Notes under the pieces: model-generated
Databases searched by the model: none
What the model was told of the DNA's origin: nothing
The model's input: only the letters and a program-made list of their open reading frames with translations
Source of the DNA: CAYLLN01 sp964384375
GTDB taxonomy: Bacteria > Planctomycetota > Planctomycetia > Pirellulales > Pirellulaceae
DNA length: 64,000 nt
Reading direction: 5' to 3'
Assembly: GCA_964384375.1 (NCBI GenBank)
Contig: CAYLLN010000032.1
Coordinates: forward strand, 1 to 64,000
Shown here: positions 23,615 to 30,948 of the stretch, piece by piece
Position numbering within the stretch: the first letter of the stretch is position 1
Layout of the letters: every line of letters starts with the position of its first letter
Program-made: the position numbers and the translations under genes

Positions 23615-24085
23615 TTATTCGAGCGGTTCCGTCGGCAAGGCGGCGATTTGCCCACTCGACTCCAACTCGAAGTCGATCGTGTTTGATCCTTCGACGACAT
23701 CGGCGGTGAGCGTTGTATCCCGGTTGTACTGCGCGGGAACCTTTTCGGGCGAAGCGGGGCGCGGAGGATCGGCATCGGGATTGCCACGGCTGAAGGTCGT
23801 GATCGTCACGCGGTGCTGGCCGACCTGCGCCCCCTGGATGCCGCCGCCGTACAGGAGCGTGAAGCGGCCTTCGTCGTCGGTGCGGCCGAGCGACGTGGAA
23901 GCTCCTTGCTTCACGGGCAGAAACGTGACGATCGCTCCGGCCAGAGGCTCTCCGCCCAAACTGATGCGGCCGCTTACCGGTGCGACGCCCTCCGGCCGTC
24001 CGCCGCTGCCGCAACCAGCAAACGCAGTGGCGAGCAGAAAAGCGAAACCCACGAATACCAATCCACGACGAAGCATCGTTCCCAT
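23615..24085 (-). CDS. Transthyretin-like lipoprotein
   Basis: This 156-residue protein has a lipobox near residue 24 ('LLATAFAGC'), so it is lipid-anchored after Lgt processing. The mature part is a single Ig-like sandwich: 'PVSGRISLGGEPLAGAIVTFLP', 'TDDEGRFTLLYGGG' and 'GQHRVTIT', as in carboxypeptidase-regulatory or transthyretin-like domains. These are common beside DUF1559 genes in planctomycetes. It may start at the ATG at 24076. It probably sits in the periplasm or on the envelope. The gene lies twelve bases after the DUF1559 gene, so the two are likely co-transcribed. Confidence 0.8.
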   Translation of the reverse strand: MGTMLRRGLVFVGFAFLLATAFAGCGSGGRPEGVAPVSGRISLGGEPLAGAIVTFLPVKQGASTSLGRTDDEGRFTLLYGGGIQGAQVGQHRVTITTFSRGNPDADPPRPASPEKVPAQYNRDTTLTADVVEGSNTIDFELESSGQIAALPTEPLE

Positions 24086-24097
24086 TCCTCAAGCGAG

Positions 24098-25141
24098 TTA
24101 GTAGCTATCAATCACCAATCCATCGTCGCGCGTCATCAACCGCTGATACGTTCCGTTCTGCGGGTTCTGGGAATGGGCGATCGACCCATTGACCAGCGTG
24201 CCGGGAAACCAGTTGTGGTTGATTGTCTCCTGAAGAAACTTCACCGAGCCGTCGGCCGCGAGGAACAACGCCCCGCCAGGATGCAAGCTGCTGAAGCCCT
24301 CGCCGCAGCCGATGCCGTCTTCGTCCCAAGGGATTACGTTAGCCTTTTGGTTGAGTTTCGGATGCGAATGGCCGACGACGACGATCACGCCGCGGGCCGC
24401 GTTACCGTTCGTGTTGCGAACGCCGACCCACGTGCCGCCGCGGCAGTTCTTCGTCTCGCGCTCGCCAACCATCAGCGTGTTGCTGGTGCCGTCGAGAATG
24501 TCGGCGATCCGGACGCTCGCCGCCGCGCCGTTGGGGCAGTTCCCCGTGCAATTGCCGAAGAAGATACCGGTGTTCGGCTGGGCGTTGGCCACGTCGCGAT
24601 GGCCCGCGACTCCCATATAGTTGCTGCTACCGACCCACGTGTCGTTGCCGGTCAGGCCCGCGGCCGTGAAGCCGATTCCCCCGGCGAAGCGCCGGTCGTT
24701 GTGCGTCAGACCGCTGTTGTGGCCGCTGTCACTGGGGCAGATGAAAACCTTCAGCTGTGTCCGAACGGCCGGAAAGACGTTGGCCTTGTCGGTCGAAATC
24801 CGCTGCTCCAGTGTCCCCCGCGTTACACCGAGTTTGTCGGAAAGCGGGGCCTGCTCCAAATACGGCAGAAGAAGACTCCCCCACGCCCATGCTTCGCTAT
24901 TGCCTGTCGGATGCTCAATCCAACCGGACGGAAACGTCTGCAGAGAATCGTGATAGTTGTGCAGCCCGATACCGAGCTGTTTCAGGTTGTTCTGGCAGCT
25001 CGACCGGCGGGCCGCTTCGCGAGCGGCTTGCACCGCGGGCAACAGCAGCGCGACCAGTATACCGATAATGGCGATGACAACGAGCAGTTCGACTAGCGTA
25101 AAGGCGGTGCGCCGGCGCGCACGCAGAGCGGCGAAGGGCAT
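24098..25141 (-). CDS. DUF1559 protein with prepilin-type N-terminus (H-X9-DG)
   Basis: This 347-residue protein has 'AFTLVELLVVIAIIGILVALLL' near residues 12-34, a prepilin-like cleavage and helix region, followed by 'PAVQAAREAARRSSCQNNLKQLG', the family hallmark. Near the C-terminus 'LHPGGALFLAADGSVKFL' carries the H-x9-DG motif. The rest is a secreted region with paired cysteines. Planctomycetes have very many of these; they are thought to form pseudopilin-like envelope structures, but their function is not proven. It is the second of two in tandem. Confidence 0.93.
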   Translation of the reverse strand: MPFAALRARRRTAFTLVELLVVIAIIGILVALLLPAVQAAREAARRSSCQNNLKQLGIGLHNYHDSLQTFPSGWIEHPTGNSEAWAWGSLLLPYLEQAPLSDKLGVTRGTLEQRISTDKANVFPAVRTQLKVFICPSDSGHNSGLTHNDRRFAGGIGFTAAGLTGNDTWVGSSNYMGVAGHRDVANAQPNTGIFFGNCTGNCPNGAAASVRIADILDGTSNTLMVGERETKNCRGGTWVGVRNTNGNAARGVIVVVGHSHPKLNQKANVIPWDEDGIGCGEGFSSLHPGGALFLAADGSVKFLQETINHNWFPGTLVNGSIAHSQNPQNGTYQRLMTRDDGLVIDSY

Positions 25142-25228
25142 TTCTCGGTTCCCCGTGTGTGGTAAGCCGGGGCCACGCCCTTGGACCTCTCCTAGGGCGT
25201 GGCACCCATCCATTCGTCGATACGCGAC

Positions 25229-26197
25229 CTACTGATTCGCGTTCACTTCCGCCTTGTCTCGCGTGACCAGGCGGGCAAAGTCGCGAATGTTGATCGTCTG
25301 GCTAATGAAGCGGACCGATCCGTCGCCAAAGGCGAACTGAGCGCCGCCGGGATGGAAGGCGTAGGCCTCGCCCGTCCCTTCCGTTCCGTAGTAAGGGTGC
25401 GGGAAGGCCGTGCTGCCAAAGTCTTCACCGTTGGTGCAGTTGAGCGGGCACGGTCCAGGAAGCGTCGCTCCGTCGAAGCTCGAACCATCGACGGAGAAAT
25501 CGCTGGCCGGACGCGACCAGCCACCAGCATTCACCCGGCGATTGGGCAATGTTCCGAACTTCAGCCCCTTACGATAGACGTACGGACGACCAGCCGACTC
25601 GCCGTACATGATCGTGTTCGACAAGCCGTCGAGCACGTCGGCCATCCGCGGGTCGCCATTCTTGGGCAGAATGCCGCTACCGGCGAAATCGACGAGGCCG
25701 GCGGTCTGCAGCCGCTGATCGACGCCGATCACGGGGCTGTAGTCGGTGACGGCAACCAGGTTGCCGACCCACGGGCTGGCTTCAGGAATGCCGTCCAGCC
25801 GGGTCGGTTCCGGTGTTGAGGGGCAGAGGTAGGTGTTGATCCGCTTCGACGTGACGGGGAGGTTCACCGGATCGAACCAGTTCTTCGTCTGATCGTAATT
25901 GGTGTACATGTTTCCCTGCTCGATGTAGTGCAACGAGAGGGTGAGGCCGGCGATGCGCGGCAAGGTCGTCAGGCCGGCGGGGCGAATGCTCGACGGCAGT
26001 TTGTTGTACGTGTCGTGGAAGTTGTGGGCGGCGAGGCCGAGCTGCTTCAGGTTGTTGCTGCAGCTCGAGCGGCGGGCTGCCTCGCGTGCAGCCTGCACGG
26101 CGGGCAGGAGGAGGGCGACGAGCACGCCGATGATGGCGATCACTACCAGAAGCTCGACGAGAGTAAAGCCAGTCCGTTGGCGAGGGGCGGGAGACAT
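25229..26197 (-). CDS. DUF1559 protein with prepilin-type N-terminus (H-X9-DG)
   Basis: This 322-residue protein has 'GFTLVELLVVIAIIGVLVALLL' at residues 10-31, 'AAREAARRSSCSNNLKQLGLAAHNFH' next, and 'FHPGGAQFAFGDGSVRFI' with the H-x9-DG motif near residue 290. 'DVLDGLSNTIMYGES' is another family landmark. It shares its N-terminus closely with the downstream copy but differs in the middle, so the pair is an old duplication rather than a recent one. It lies 55 bases after the lipoprotein gene. The protein is presumably exported by a type II/IV-like system. Confidence 0.93.
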   Translation of the reverse strand: MSPAPRQRTGFTLVELLVVIAIIGVLVALLLPAVQAAREAARRSSCSNNLKQLGLAAHNFHDTYNKLPSSIRPAGLTTLPRIAGLTLSLHYIEQGNMYTNYDQTKNWFDPVNLPVTSKRINTYLCPSTPEPTRLDGIPEASPWVGNLVAVTDYSPVIGVDQRLQTAGLVDFAGSGILPKNGDPRMADVLDGLSNTIMYGESAGRPYVYRKGLKFGTLPNRRVNAGGWSRPASDFSVDGSSFDGATLPGPCPLNCTNGEDFGSTAFPHPYYGTEGTGEAYAFHPGGAQFAFGDGSVRFISQTINIRDFARLVTRDKAEVNANQ

Positions 26198-26251
26198 GGG
26201 GCAAGGTCCTTTCGATTTCAGATTTCGGATTGGGAATTTTTGGATGGGGTG

Positions 26252-26680
26252 TTAGCGGAGCGTGATGGGAGGAAGCTCATTGCTCCCTTCCGCTACGTGG
26301 ATGACGAGGTCCGACGTTTCCGGATTGCTGTACTTCACCGGGAGCAGGTTCGGGCCGGGAGCCCATTCGCCGCCAGTGTTGACGAGCTTTCGCCACTCGA
26401 TCGTGACGACGTAGTCGCCCGCGGGAGCGCCGTCGGCCGAGTCGAACGTTGTCGGTTCGAACGTGCCGTCAGGCTTCACGAGAGCCGTTGGCTTGGGAAC
26501 GTCGCCCGACGGGGCCGCACCTTTCGGGTGCAGCACCAAAAACGCGCCGTCCACTGGCTGGTTGTTGAAGGTGATCTTGCCGGAAGCCTTGAAGACCGGA
26601 ATGCGGTCCGGTCCGCCGCCGCAGCCGGTAAGGGCGGCAGCGGCAAGCAAGGCCATCGCAGCGAGACATTTGTGGGACAT
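26252..26680 (-). CDS. Transthyretin-like lipoprotein
   Basis: The protein is 142 residues from the ATG at 26680, which has AAGGAG nearby and places the signal sequence first ('MSHKCLAAMALLAAAALTGCGG'); upstream in-frame codons are rejected. The lipobox is L-T-G-C. The mature domain has 'ASGKITFNNQPVDGAFLVLHP', 'VKPDGTFEPTTFDSADGAPAGDYVVTIEW' and 'LLPVKYSNPETSDLVIHV', a carboxypeptidase-regulatory-like sandwich with an A-G-D-Y turn. It is expected on the envelope. It lies upstream of the two DUF1559 genes. Confidence 0.82.
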   Translation of the reverse strand: MSHKCLAAMALLAAAALTGCGGGPDRIPVFKASGKITFNNQPVDGAFLVLHPKGAAPSGDVPKPTALVKPDGTFEPTTFDSADGAPAGDYVVTIEWRKLVNTGGEWAPGPNLLPVKYSNPETSDLVIHVAEGSNELPPITLR

Positions 26681-26729
26681 AGGGAGACTCCTTGGGCTGT
26701 GGGATTTAATTGCGATTAGGCGGGCGAAC

Positions 26730-27029
26730 TCATGCCGGGACGAGTACGTGCTCGGCACGCACGGCGTAGCGCATTGCTGGTGACGGCGGCGAGACCACTT
26801 CGATCTGGTCGATCACCTGCACGACGCCGGCGACGCGCCGCGTGAAGGTGTGTACGAGTTGCCGCTGGTAATAGGTGGGAAGCTGTCCGGAGAGCGTGAC
26901 GACGCCGCGATGGGCCTCGACGACCACACGGCCGCCGAGCGTCACTTGACGCTGCTGGAGATACAGTGCCACGCGGTCTTGCAGTTCGTGGCTGGCTTGG
27001 TCAATCGAATGTTGCGGAAGGGCGATCAT
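26730..27029 (-). CDS. BON-domain protein
   Basis: This 99-residue single-domain protein opens with a helix ('IDQASHELQDRVALYLQQRQ'). Then comes 'VTLGGRVVVEAHRGVVTLSGQLPTYYQRQL', with the G-V-V-T-L-S-G turn, and 'TRRVAGVVQVIDQIEVV', which fits BON domains well. They bind phospholipid or peptidoglycan-associated surfaces. No signal peptide is present, so it may be cytoplasmic or exported otherwise. It follows a transthyretin-like gene and precedes a lipoprotein gene on the same strand. Confidence 0.85.
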   Translation of the reverse strand: MIALPQHSIDQASHELQDRVALYLQQRQVTLGGRVVVEAHRGVVTLSGQLPTYYQRQLVHTFTRRVAGVVQVIDQIEVVSPPSPAMRYAVRAEHVLVPA

Positions 27030-27101
27030 GATTTCGGTCCTGAATATTTCGTGTGATTTGCGAGTGGTTGGCGGTGGTGTTTGTGGAACAACAACAGATC
27101 G

Positions 27102-27659
27102 TCATGGCAGTTCTCCAGCAGGTGACGTTTGGGACAGCGACCAGCGTGAATCGCGATTGATTTCCAGGTGAGCCTTGGGCGTTTCGAGATCGAGCACGCC
27201 CAGTTGATTTGGTTCGGCCAGCACTTCGACGACGAGCGGAGTCGTGTGCGAGTGGGCCAGTTCTTCGGCCAGCACGTGCGGGCCAGGCAGGTATTCTTCG
27301 CCGCGAATGGTCGCGGGCTCATAAGCAACGGTGACGGCATACTTGCCGGCGGGTGCGCCGTCGGCCCAGCCGAGCGTTTTCACGTCGAACGAACCATGCT
27401 CGTCGGTCCGGCCCCAGGCCACCGCGCGGGCCAGGTTCGATTCATCTTGCAAGCGATAGAGGCTCACCTTCGCGCCAGCCGCGGGGCGGCCATCGACCAG
27501 GATTTCGCCGGCAACGGGAAACCGCTCGTGCTCGAGCGCTGTGCTGGCGGCGAGGATGCCCCAAAGGGCAAAGCCAAACAGACCGAGGCCCGTTAGCTTG
27601 GCGAGGAATGTGCCAAAGCCCGAGGGTGCTGCGGCGGCGGACTCAAATGCGAAGGACAT
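27102..27659 (-). CDS. Membrane-anchored transthyretin-like protein
   Basis: This 185-residue protein has one hydrophobic helix at about 20-40 ('LTGLGLFGFALWGILAAS'), then a domain with 'PVAGEILVDGRPAAGAKVSLYR', 'GRTDEHGSFDVKTLGWADGAPAGKYAVTVAY' and 'LLVVEVLAEPNQ'-like strands. It is related to the lipoproteins in this block but held by a helix instead of a lipid. Its start is preceded by an inverted repeat (27660-27686) and a Cys-rich 7-codon reading frame (27701-27724), so its translation may be controlled. The nearest GGAGG is 26 bases away, on the far side of that hairpin. Confidence 0.75.
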   Translation of the reverse strand: MSFAFESAAAAPSGFGTFLAKLTGLGLFGFALWGILAASTALEHERFPVAGEILVDGRPAAGAKVSLYRLQDESNLARAVAWGRTDEHGSFDVKTLGWADGAPAGKYAVTVAYEPATIRGEEYLPGPHVLAEELAHSHTTPLVVEVLAEPNQLGVLDLETPKAHLEINRDSRWSLSQTSPAGELP

Positions 27660-27686
27660 GGCAGGCTTTCAAACTCGTGGCCTGCC
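27660..27686 (-). promoter_or_regulatory. Hairpin overlapping the ribosome-entry region
   Basis: On the minus strand GGCAGGC (27686-27680) pairs with GCCTGCC (27666-27660) around a 13-base loop. It ends directly at the ATG of the transthyretin-like gene, with GGAGG overlapping its outer side. Whether it hides or presents the start is unclear, but its position is that of a translational control element. Confidence 0.5.
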
Positions 27687-27700
27687 TCCGGCAATTGCGG

Positions 27701-27724
27701 TCAGCAGCAGTTCGTGCAACACAT
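27701..27724 (-). CDS. Cys-rich leader peptide M-C-C-T-N-C-C
   Basis: The minus strand reads ATG TGT TGC ACG AAC TGC TGC TGA. AGGGAGG (27736-27730) lies five bases before this ATG, a near-ideal Shine-Dalgarno. Four of seven codons are cysteine. It precedes a hairpin and a gene start in a block with sulfate transport genes. Cysteine-codon leader peptides that attenuate downstream expression are known in mycobacteria. By analogy, ribosomes stalled for lack of cysteinyl-tRNA could change the RNA fold. Coding is inferred only from the signal strength. Confidence 0.55.
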   Translation of the reverse strand: MCCTNCC

Positions 27725-27818
27725 ATAAGCCTCCCTGGGTCAGGGTCAGCGAGATGCGGCTAATGGGCCGCGGGACAGGAACTTGGACAACAACATTTCA
27801 TGGCTTGCTTTCGTAGCC

Positions 27819-27833
27819 GAACTCACAGAGTTC
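27819..27833. terminator. Short hairpin after the YezD-like gene
   Basis: GAACTC-ACA-GAGTTC is a perfect six-base inverted repeat placed just beyond the YezD-like stop codon (27850, minus strand). It has no T-tract. It may be a weak terminator or an mRNA 3' end. Confidence 0.3.
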
Positions 27834-27849
27834 AGACTGCTTCAATGGC

Positions 27850-28041
27850 TCACTTCGCATCCGTCCGCCGGACGCGCCGCTTCTCCGTCCGGTCTATCTG
27901 CACGACGACACCATCCTGAATGATGATGTTGACCGAACCGAACTTCAGGCCGCGGAGCGCCTCGCGAATGTGGGTGAATTCGCTGTCGCGCTCGACCTCG
28001 GCGGTCGCGGGTTCGTTCAGGGTGGTTTCTCCAGCGGACAT
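27850..28041 (-). CDS. YezD-like (DUF2292) protein
   Basis: The protein is 63 residues from the ATG at 28041; an ATG at 28095 would add a basic extension. 'FTHIREALRGLKFGSVNIIIQDGVVVQIDRTEKRR' is the whole-family pattern of YezD/DUF2292: a helix, then 'G-S-V-x-I-x-I-Q-D-G-x-V-V-Q-I'. Members are often encoded near sulfate and sulfur-assimilation genes; here it directly follows cysA. The biochemical role is unknown. It has no membrane segment. Confidence 0.82.
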   Translation of the reverse strand: MSAGETTLNEPATAEVERDSEFTHIREALRGLKFGSVNIIIQDGVVVQIDRTEKRRVRRTDAK

Positions 28042-28107
28042 GGTTCCAACTCCGTTTTGGCGAACTCGTCGGGCCCTTCCAATTGCGATTTTCATGCCAA
28101 TCGTTTC

Positions 28108-29184
28108 CTAGATCACGTAATCCGGCGAAAAGACCCGGACTTTCTTCGCGGACACGTACACCTTCTCGCCGGTGGTCAATCCGAGCTCACGAAACCGCTC
28201 CTGCGGCAGTTCCACTTGGATCTCGCCGCCGTCCGGGCCAGTTAAAGCGATCTTTGCAAACGGTCCGGCTGGATTGATGCGAGCTACGGAGGCGGCGATC
28301 GCCGGCGATCCGTTCAAATGCCGTTCGATCTGCAATTCGTGCGGCCGGACGTAGATGTTTGCCGCCTGGCCGGCTGCACGGGCGGCTGCCGGGATCGGGA
28401 TGGCAACATTCCCAAGCACGGCATGCCCCTCTTCGAGTCGGCCGTGGAAGACATTCACGTTGCCGAGGAAGTCGATCACGAACTCCGAAGCCGGGTTGTG
28501 GAAAACCTCTTCGGGCGTGCCGACTTGCTCGATTTTGGCTTGATTCATCACGACGACCCGGTCGGCCACTTCCAGAGCCTCTTCCTGATCGTGCGTGACG
28601 AGGATGCTGGTGACGTGCAGTTCGTCGTGCAGCCGGCGGAGCCAATTTCTCAGACCTTGGCGGACTTTTGCGTCGAGGGCGCCGAATGGCTCGTCGAGGA
28701 GCAACACCTTGGGTTCGATGGCGAGTGCCCTGGCCAATGCCACCCGCTGCCTCTGGCCGCCGGAAAGCTGCGCCGGGTAGCGACGGCCGAGCCCTTCGAG
28801 CTGAATCAGCTTGAGCAGTTCGGTGACCTTGTCATGAATTTGCTGGTTAGTCGGCCGCAGATACCGCGGGCGAACACGTAGTCCGAACGCGATGTTCTCG
28901 AACACCGAGAGGTGCTTGAACAGGGCGTAGTGCTGAAACACAAAGCCGACCTGCCGCTCGCCGACCTGCCGGCGGGCGACGTTCTCGCCGTGGAACAGGA
29001 TCGACGTTTTTACGTTTTCGTCGGGGATTTCGAGCCCCGCGATGATCCGCAGCAGCGTTGTCTTGCCCGAACCCGATGGGCCGAGCAGGGCGATCAGCTC
29101 GCCGTCGTTCACGGTCAGGCTCACATCGTTCAGCGCCGTGTAGCTGCCGAAAGTCTTGGTAACGTTTTGGACGACGATGCTCAT
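28108..29184 (-). CDS. cysA: Sulfate/thiosulfate ABC transporter ATP-binding protein
   Basis: This 358-residue protein has Walker A 'GPSGSGKTTLLR' (about 39-50), the Q-loop 'FVFQHYALF', signature 'LSGGQRQRVALARAL', Walker B 'VLLLDEPFGALD' and the switch 'LVTHDQEEA'. The C-terminal 120 residues form a TOBE-like domain with 'GNVNVFHGRLEEG' and 'VYVRPHELQI'. The fit to CysA is close in motif order and length. It powers uptake of sulfate or thiosulfate with CysT and CysW. It starts five bases past the cysW stop. Confidence 0.95.
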   Translation of the reverse strand: MSIVVQNVTKTFGSYTALNDVSLTVNDGELIALLGPSGSGKTTLLRIIAGLEIPDENVKTSILFHGENVARRQVGERQVGFVFQHYALFKHLSVFENIAFGLRVRPRYLRPTNQQIHDKVTELLKLIQLEGLGRRYPAQLSGGQRQRVALARALAIEPKVLLLDEPFGALDAKVRQGLRNWLRRLHDELHVTSILVTHDQEEALEVADRVVVMNQAKIEQVGTPEEVFHNPASEFVIDFLGNVNVFHGRLEEGHAVLGNVAIPIPAAARAAGQAANIYVRPHELQIERHLNGSPAIAASVARINPAGPFAKIALTGPDGGEIQVELPQERFRELGLTTGEKVYVSAKKVRVFSPDYVI

Positions 29185-29188
29185 GGGA

Positions 29189-30061
29189 TTAGGCCTCTGC
29201 CGAAGTCGGCTCAAGGGATGCGTGAAGTTGCTGCTGGACCTTCCATTCCAGCAGTGTTTTGGCGGCGAGCGTCACCAGCCCGAGCAGCGCCAGGAGCGAA
29301 GCCACAGCAAAGGCGGCGGTCGCATTCCACTCGTTGTAGAGCAGCTCGACGTACAGCGGGATCGTGTTCGTCCGGCCGCGATGGCCGGCCACGACCGACA
29401 CCGCGCCGAATTCCCCCATCGCGCGGGCGTTGCACAAGATCACGCCGTAAAGCAGGCCCCACTTGATATTTGGCAGCGTCACCCGCCAGAACGTTTGCCA
29501 GCCGCTCGCGCCGAGCGACATCGCGCACTGCTCTTCGTCGTCCCCTTGTTCCTGCATCAGCGGGATCAGCTCGCGGGCGACGAAGGGGAATGTGACAAAG
29601 ACTGTGGCCAGCACGATGCCGGGCACGGCGAAAATGATCTCGATGTCCCAGGCCGCCAATGTCTTGCCGAAGATTCCCTGCAATCCAAAGAGCAGCACGA
29701 AGACGAGGCCGGAAATCACCGGCGAAACGGCAAACGGCAGGTCAATCAGCGTGATGAGCAGGCTCTTGCCGCGAAACTCGAACTTGGCGATTGCCCAGGA
29801 CGCCATCACACCGAATACCAGGTTCAGCGGGACGGAGATTCCCGCGGCGATGAGCGTCAGGCGAATGGCCCGCGCCGCTTCGGGGCTGCGAAGGCTCTTC
29901 AGATAGACGTCGAATCCATCCCGCAGGGCCTCGGTGAAGACGACCACCAGCGGCAGGACGAGGAGCACGCCAACGAAGCCCAGCGAGAGGCCGATCAGCA
30001 GTACCCGTAACCAGAGCGGATCGTTGGCCGCCCGTCGTGATTTATTGGGAGTATGGGCCAT
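29189..30061 (-). CDS. cysW: Sulfate ABC transporter permease CysW
   Basis: This 290-residue protein starts at the ATG at 30061, two bases after the cysT stop. About six membrane helices are present. 'EALRDGFDVYLKSLRSPEAARAIRLTL' is the CysW-typical first periplasmic part, 'LPFAVSPVISGLVF' follows, and 'EEQCAMSLGASGWQTFWRVTLPNIKWGLLYG' is the EAA-like loop that contacts CysA. 'ARAMGEFGAVSVVAGHRGRTNT' is strongly CysW-like. The protein forms half of the membrane channel. Confidence 0.94.
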   Translation of the reverse strand: MAHTPNKSRRAANDPLWLRVLLIGLSLGFVGVLLVLPLVVVFTEALRDGFDVYLKSLRSPEAARAIRLTLIAAGISVPLNLVFGVMASWAIAKFEFRGKSLLITLIDLPFAVSPVISGLVFVLLFGLQGIFGKTLAAWDIEIIFAVPGIVLATVFVTFPFVARELIPLMQEQGDDEEQCAMSLGASGWQTFWRVTLPNIKWGLLYGVILCNARAMGEFGAVSVVAGHRGRTNTIPLYVELLYNEWNATAAFAVASLLALLGLVTLAAKTLLEWKVQQQLHASLEPTSAEA

Positions 30062-30063
30062 GG

Positions 30064-30903
30064 TTAGATCGCTTTCAGGCGGGCACGACCGACCCACCAC
30101 TGGAGAGCGTTGATAGCCAGCAGAATCGCAAAGGAGGCGGCCAGCATGACCGCGGCAATCGCCATCGCCCCCGTGTAGTCGTATTGATCGAGCTTGCTCA
30201 TGATGAGGAGCGACGCGATTTCGGTCTGCAATTGCTTGTTGCCGGCGATGAAGACCACCGAGCCGTATTCCCCCAGGGCCCGGGCAAACGCCAGGGCAAA
30301 TCCCGTCAGAATCGCCGGCAGCACCGTCGGCAGAATCACCCGCCAGAACGTCTGCCACCGGCTAGCGCCCAGGCTCGCCGCGGCTTCTTCGATCTCGGCA
30401 TCGAGTTCTTCCAAGGCGGGCTGCAGTGTCCGAACGACGAACGGCAGACCGATGAAGGTGAGTGCAATCGTCACGCCGAGGGGTGAAAAAGCCGTTTCAA
30501 TGCCGAGCGGATAGAAGAATTGCCCCAGCCACCCGTTCTCGGCGAAGATCGCCGTCAGGGCGATACCCGAAACGGCGGTCGGCAACGCAAACGGCATGTC
30601 GACGAGCGAATCCAGCAGCTTCCGGCCCGGAAAGCGGTAGCGAACCAGCGTCCACGCCACGATGAAGCCGAAGACGGCATTGATCGCGGCGCCGATGAAC
30701 GAAGCACCAAACGTCAGACGGTACGCGGCGAGGGCCCGCGGACTGGCGACCGTTTCCCACAGCTCGGCCACCGGCATCGTTGCCGTCCGGCCGAAGAGTA
30801 CCGCCAGCGGAATCAGGACGATCAGGCTCAGGTACAGAAGCGTGTAGCCGAGCGTCAGGCCAAAGCCCGGCAACACGCTGTGTTGTTTGAATGCAAGTCG
30901 CAT
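30064..30903 (-). CDS. cysT: Sulfate ABC transporter permease CysT
   Basis: This 279-residue protein has six helices. 'GFGLTLGYTLLYLSLIVLIPL' begins it, 'LVDMPFALPTAVSGIAL' follows near residue 100, and 'EEAAASLGASRWQTFWRVILPTVLPAILTG' is the EAA loop. 'FARALGEYGSVVFIAGNK' is typical for CysT (CysU). It pairs with CysW as the second permease. It lies 45 bases after the binding-protein gene, all on one strand. Confidence 0.94.
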   Translation of the reverse strand: MRLAFKQHSVLPGFGLTLGYTLLYLSLIVLIPLAVLFGRTATMPVAELWETVASPRALAAYRLTFGASFIGAAINAVFGFIVAWTLVRYRFPGRKLLDSLVDMPFALPTAVSGIALTAIFAENGWLGQFFYPLGIETAFSPLGVTIALTFIGLPFVVRTLQPALEELDAEIEEAAASLGASRWQTFWRVILPTVLPAILTGFALAFARALGEYGSVVFIAGNKQLQTEIASLLIMSKLDQYDYTGAMAIAAVMLAASFAILLAINALQWWVGRARLKAI

Positions 30904-30948
30904 GATTGTTCCTCTCCCTCGGGAAGAGAGTCGAGGCGGGTGGATTGG

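Noticed and set aside
22163..23686. 507-codon frame opposite chrA
   Set aside because: The product is highly charged with no known motif, while the minus strand encodes clear CHR signatures.
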